64,000 nucleotides of DNA, taken from NCBI GenBank assembly GCA_004565275.1, contig SDOX01000019.1, positions 678,340 to 742,339 on the forward strand. The letters are read 5' to 3'. The notes beneath the pieces are model-generated. The model was given only the letters and a program-made list of their open reading frames with translations, was not told where the DNA came from and did no database searches. The translations under genes were made by a program, and so were the position numbers. Below, in pieces: positions 62,546 through 64,000 of this stretch. The stretch comes from Nannochloropsis salina CCMP1776. Lineage: Eukaryota > Sar > Eustigmatophyceae > Eustigmatales > Monodopsidaceae. Every line of letters begins with the position of its first letter. Position 1 is the stretch's first letter.

Positions 62546-64000
62546 TCAGAAGACAGTGAAGAGCATGAGGGTCGCGTCCAGGTTCTCCAGGGCTTGGTCG
62601 AGGCGGTCCAAGGTCGTGGTCAGCTGATCAAAGTGGGCCGCTTCCACGTCATCTCGGATGTTCTCCTTGTTCGCCAGCAGGTCTCGCTTCTCCTGTGTTT
62701 CTTTCTGCCGACGCAAGCGCAAGTTCAAAGCGCCTTTGTACATGCGCTGGGTCAGCTCCTCCACCACCTGCTGCATGTTGAAGGTCCACAAGTAGAAGGT
62801 CTGGTTCGGGTGGTGGTCGGCCCGTCGGGGAATCTCCTGCACGGTCAGCAGCAAGTCGGCGTACATCCGGTAGAGCCTCTCCCGCGTCTCCCTCAGGGAC
62901 ATCATCGCCAGCTCGCTCACTTGCTGCGGGTCCAGGTACTTCTTGTCGAGGAGCACCCGGCAGATGCGCGCATTGCGGTCTCCGTCACAGGTTTTCGAGT
63001 CCGTGGTGTAGCGCTCGCGGATGATGCTGTGCAGCGTCCGTTGCCGCAGGCTCTCTATGATGCGCCCCAGGCAGACACAGTACACGTCCGTCGCCGTCCC
63101 CTCCCGGTCCACAATCCGCACAGGGTCGTTTTGCAACACCTCGAGGTACATCTTCACCGTCACGTTGGGTTGCAGCTGGACTCTGGATCTCAGCTCCCCT
63201 AGGCTCAAAGGCTGCGAGCGGGGGGCCGCGACCATGCCGTCCCGTTCCAGGGGGAGGCTGTGCTGGAGGATGGCGCGCACCAAGGACTCGGCCGTGGTGT
63301 TCACCTTCTGACGGACAAAGCGCAGGCACGTGACGTGCCGGAGGTCTCGATGGAACTGCTCCACCCCCACCCGCCAGAGCACCTCGTCTCCTACTCCGAT
63401 CCATTCGGCCAGCGACTCCTCCCCGCCTACCCACGTCTTCCCGTCTGCCTCCTCGTCCTCCTCCACGATGCCTCCCAGGTCGCTTCTTCGTCTTCCTGTC
63501 GGGGACTTCCCCTCTGCCTGCCCCGTTTCCGTCCCCTCGCCCTCGCCCCCCCCTGGCCCCCGGACCCCTTCCCAAGCCTCTCCGCTCCCGACTACCTTCT
63601 TGCTCGGCCCCGGGTGGAAGCCATTCCCATTCTCCTCTATTCCCGCCGCTTTATGGCCTTCCTCTACCCCACTGCGGCGTTTCAAGCGTTTCCTCGCAAG
63701 GATGCTCAGGGGGCCACCTACTGGCCCCTCCCCTCCGCCACTGACACGGGGGGCTGCAACACCCTCCTCCGCGCCAAGCGACCTCCCGATCTCAAGGGAC
63801 ACTACCTCCTCACCCTCCTTGCCCCCTCCCAAGCCACCCTGTCGCCCCCTCTTCTTCCCTGGGACGGTCTCTGCTCCTTTTGAGAGAACCGCGCTGGCCG
63901 CTGCCTTGGAGGCGGCGGCGCGAGACCCTCGGGCGGCCGCCGCGGCGCCAACGCTTGTAAGAGCATCCGGAGATGGTGTTACCAGATCCAAGGGCAAGAC
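62546..64000 (-). CDS. RNA polymerase III subunit RPC3 (RPC82/POLR3C), partial at right edge
   Basis: The reverse frame is open from the window edge to the stop at 62546, about 484 codons, so the N-terminus (winged helices 1 and 2) lies outside. After a Gly/Glu-rich linker come blocks typical of the RPC82 C-terminal half: VTVKMYLEVLQNDPVRIVDR, ARICRVLLDKKYLDPQQVSE, LAMMSLRETRERLYRMYADL, LLTVQEIPRRADHHPNQTFY and LWTFNMQQVVEELTQRMYKG, then a C-terminal coiled coil. RPC3 forms the RPC3-RPC6-RPC7 subcomplex of Pol III needed for promoter opening and initiation at tRNA and 5S genes. The acidic/Gly linker is longer than in yeast. Confidence 0.92.
   Translation of the reverse strand, partial: VLPLDLVTPSPDALTSVGAAAAARGSRAAASKAAASAVLSKGAETVPGKKRGRQGGLGGGKEGEEVVSLEIGRSLGAEEGVAAPRVSGGGEGPVGGPLSILARKRLKRRSGVEEGHKAAGIEENGNGFHPGPSKKVVGSGEAWEGVRGPGGGEGEGTETGQAEGKSPTGRRRSDLGGIVEEDEEADGKTWVGGEESLAEWIGVGDEVLWRVGVEQFHRDLRHVTCLRFVRQKVNTTAESLVRAILQHSLPLERDGMVAAPRSQPLSLGELRSRVQLQPNVTVKMYLEVLQNDPVRIVDREGTATDVYCVCLGRIIESLRQRTLHSIIRERYTTDSKTCDGDRNARICRVLLDKKYLDPQQVSELAMMSLRETRERLYRMYADLLLTVQEIPRRADHHPNQTFYLWTFNMQQVVEELTQRMYKGALNLRLRRQKETQEKRDLLANKENIRDDVEAAHFDQLTTTLDRLDQALENLDATLMLFTVF

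Noticed and set aside
1-64000. Search by eye for tRNA genes (T-arm GGTTCGA/GGTTCAA on both strands)
   Set aside because: The few matches lie inside confident coding sequence and lack the rest of a tRNA; a covariance-model scan would be decisive.

Overview
The window looks like nuclear DNA of a photosynthetic stramenopile alga, most likely a eustigmatophyte of the Nannochloropsis/Microchloropsis type. The evidence is a compact layout with few, short GT-AG introns, moderately high GC in genes against AT-richer spacers, TTAGGG-type repeats, and several proteins whose N-terminus is a signal peptide followed by a Phe-led plastid cleavage motif (peptide deformylase, an EGY-type S2P-like protein, an HNH protein). 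I place the organism by these traits, not by a database match. I see no virus, transposon, CRISPR array, rRNA or tRNA gene.

Layout, left to right. 0-12 kb: a CAP-Gly coiled-coil gene running off the left edge, a magnesium-dependent phosphatase-1, a tentative tiny gene, a PIN/PILS-like carrier, an aspartyl/asparaginyl hydroxylase-sulfotransferase fusion, and a divergent pair of RNA-processing genes (Sen54 of the tRNA-splicing endonuclease and POP4/Rpp29 of RNase P). 12-22 kb: a short interstitial telomeric repeat, a large low-complexity orphan protein, a WW/coiled-coil protein and a membrane-anchored GH8 glycosidase. 22-31 kb: a five-exon CHCHD2/10-type protein divergent from peptide deformylase, a dienoyl-CoA isomerase ending in SKL, a threonine aldolase, and 2.4 kb with at most one small membrane-protein gene. 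31-45 kb: a bHLH-PAS regulator, PUS1-like pseudouridine synthase head-to-head with DPH2, a SNF2/RING ATPase whose reading frame is split at a G tract, and a plastid-type HNH protein. 46-64 kb: TRM61, a TFIIS-N-domain protein, a sterol-desaturase-family oxidase, the EGY-like protein, a SAP/three-RRM protein, a PROPPIN (WIPI/Atg18), mitochondrial mL49, and RPC3 of RNA polymerase III running off the right edge.

Many genes act in RNA maturation or translation (Sen54, POP4, PUS1, TRM61, DPH2, peptide deformylase, mL49, RPC3, the RRM protein). Several sit in head-to-head pairs with 0.4-0.7 kb between start codons (Sen54/POP4, CHCHD/PDF, PUS1/DPH2, HNH/TRM61, PROPPIN/mL49), which suggests shared bidirectional promoters. 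Exon structures were worked out by eye from splice consensus, phase and protein-family continuity. The most unusual items are the hydroxylase-sulfotransferase fusion, the EGY-like protein with HDxxH in place of HExxH, the split SNF2 gene, the anchored GH8 enzyme, and the orphan protein at 12.5-14.9 kb.
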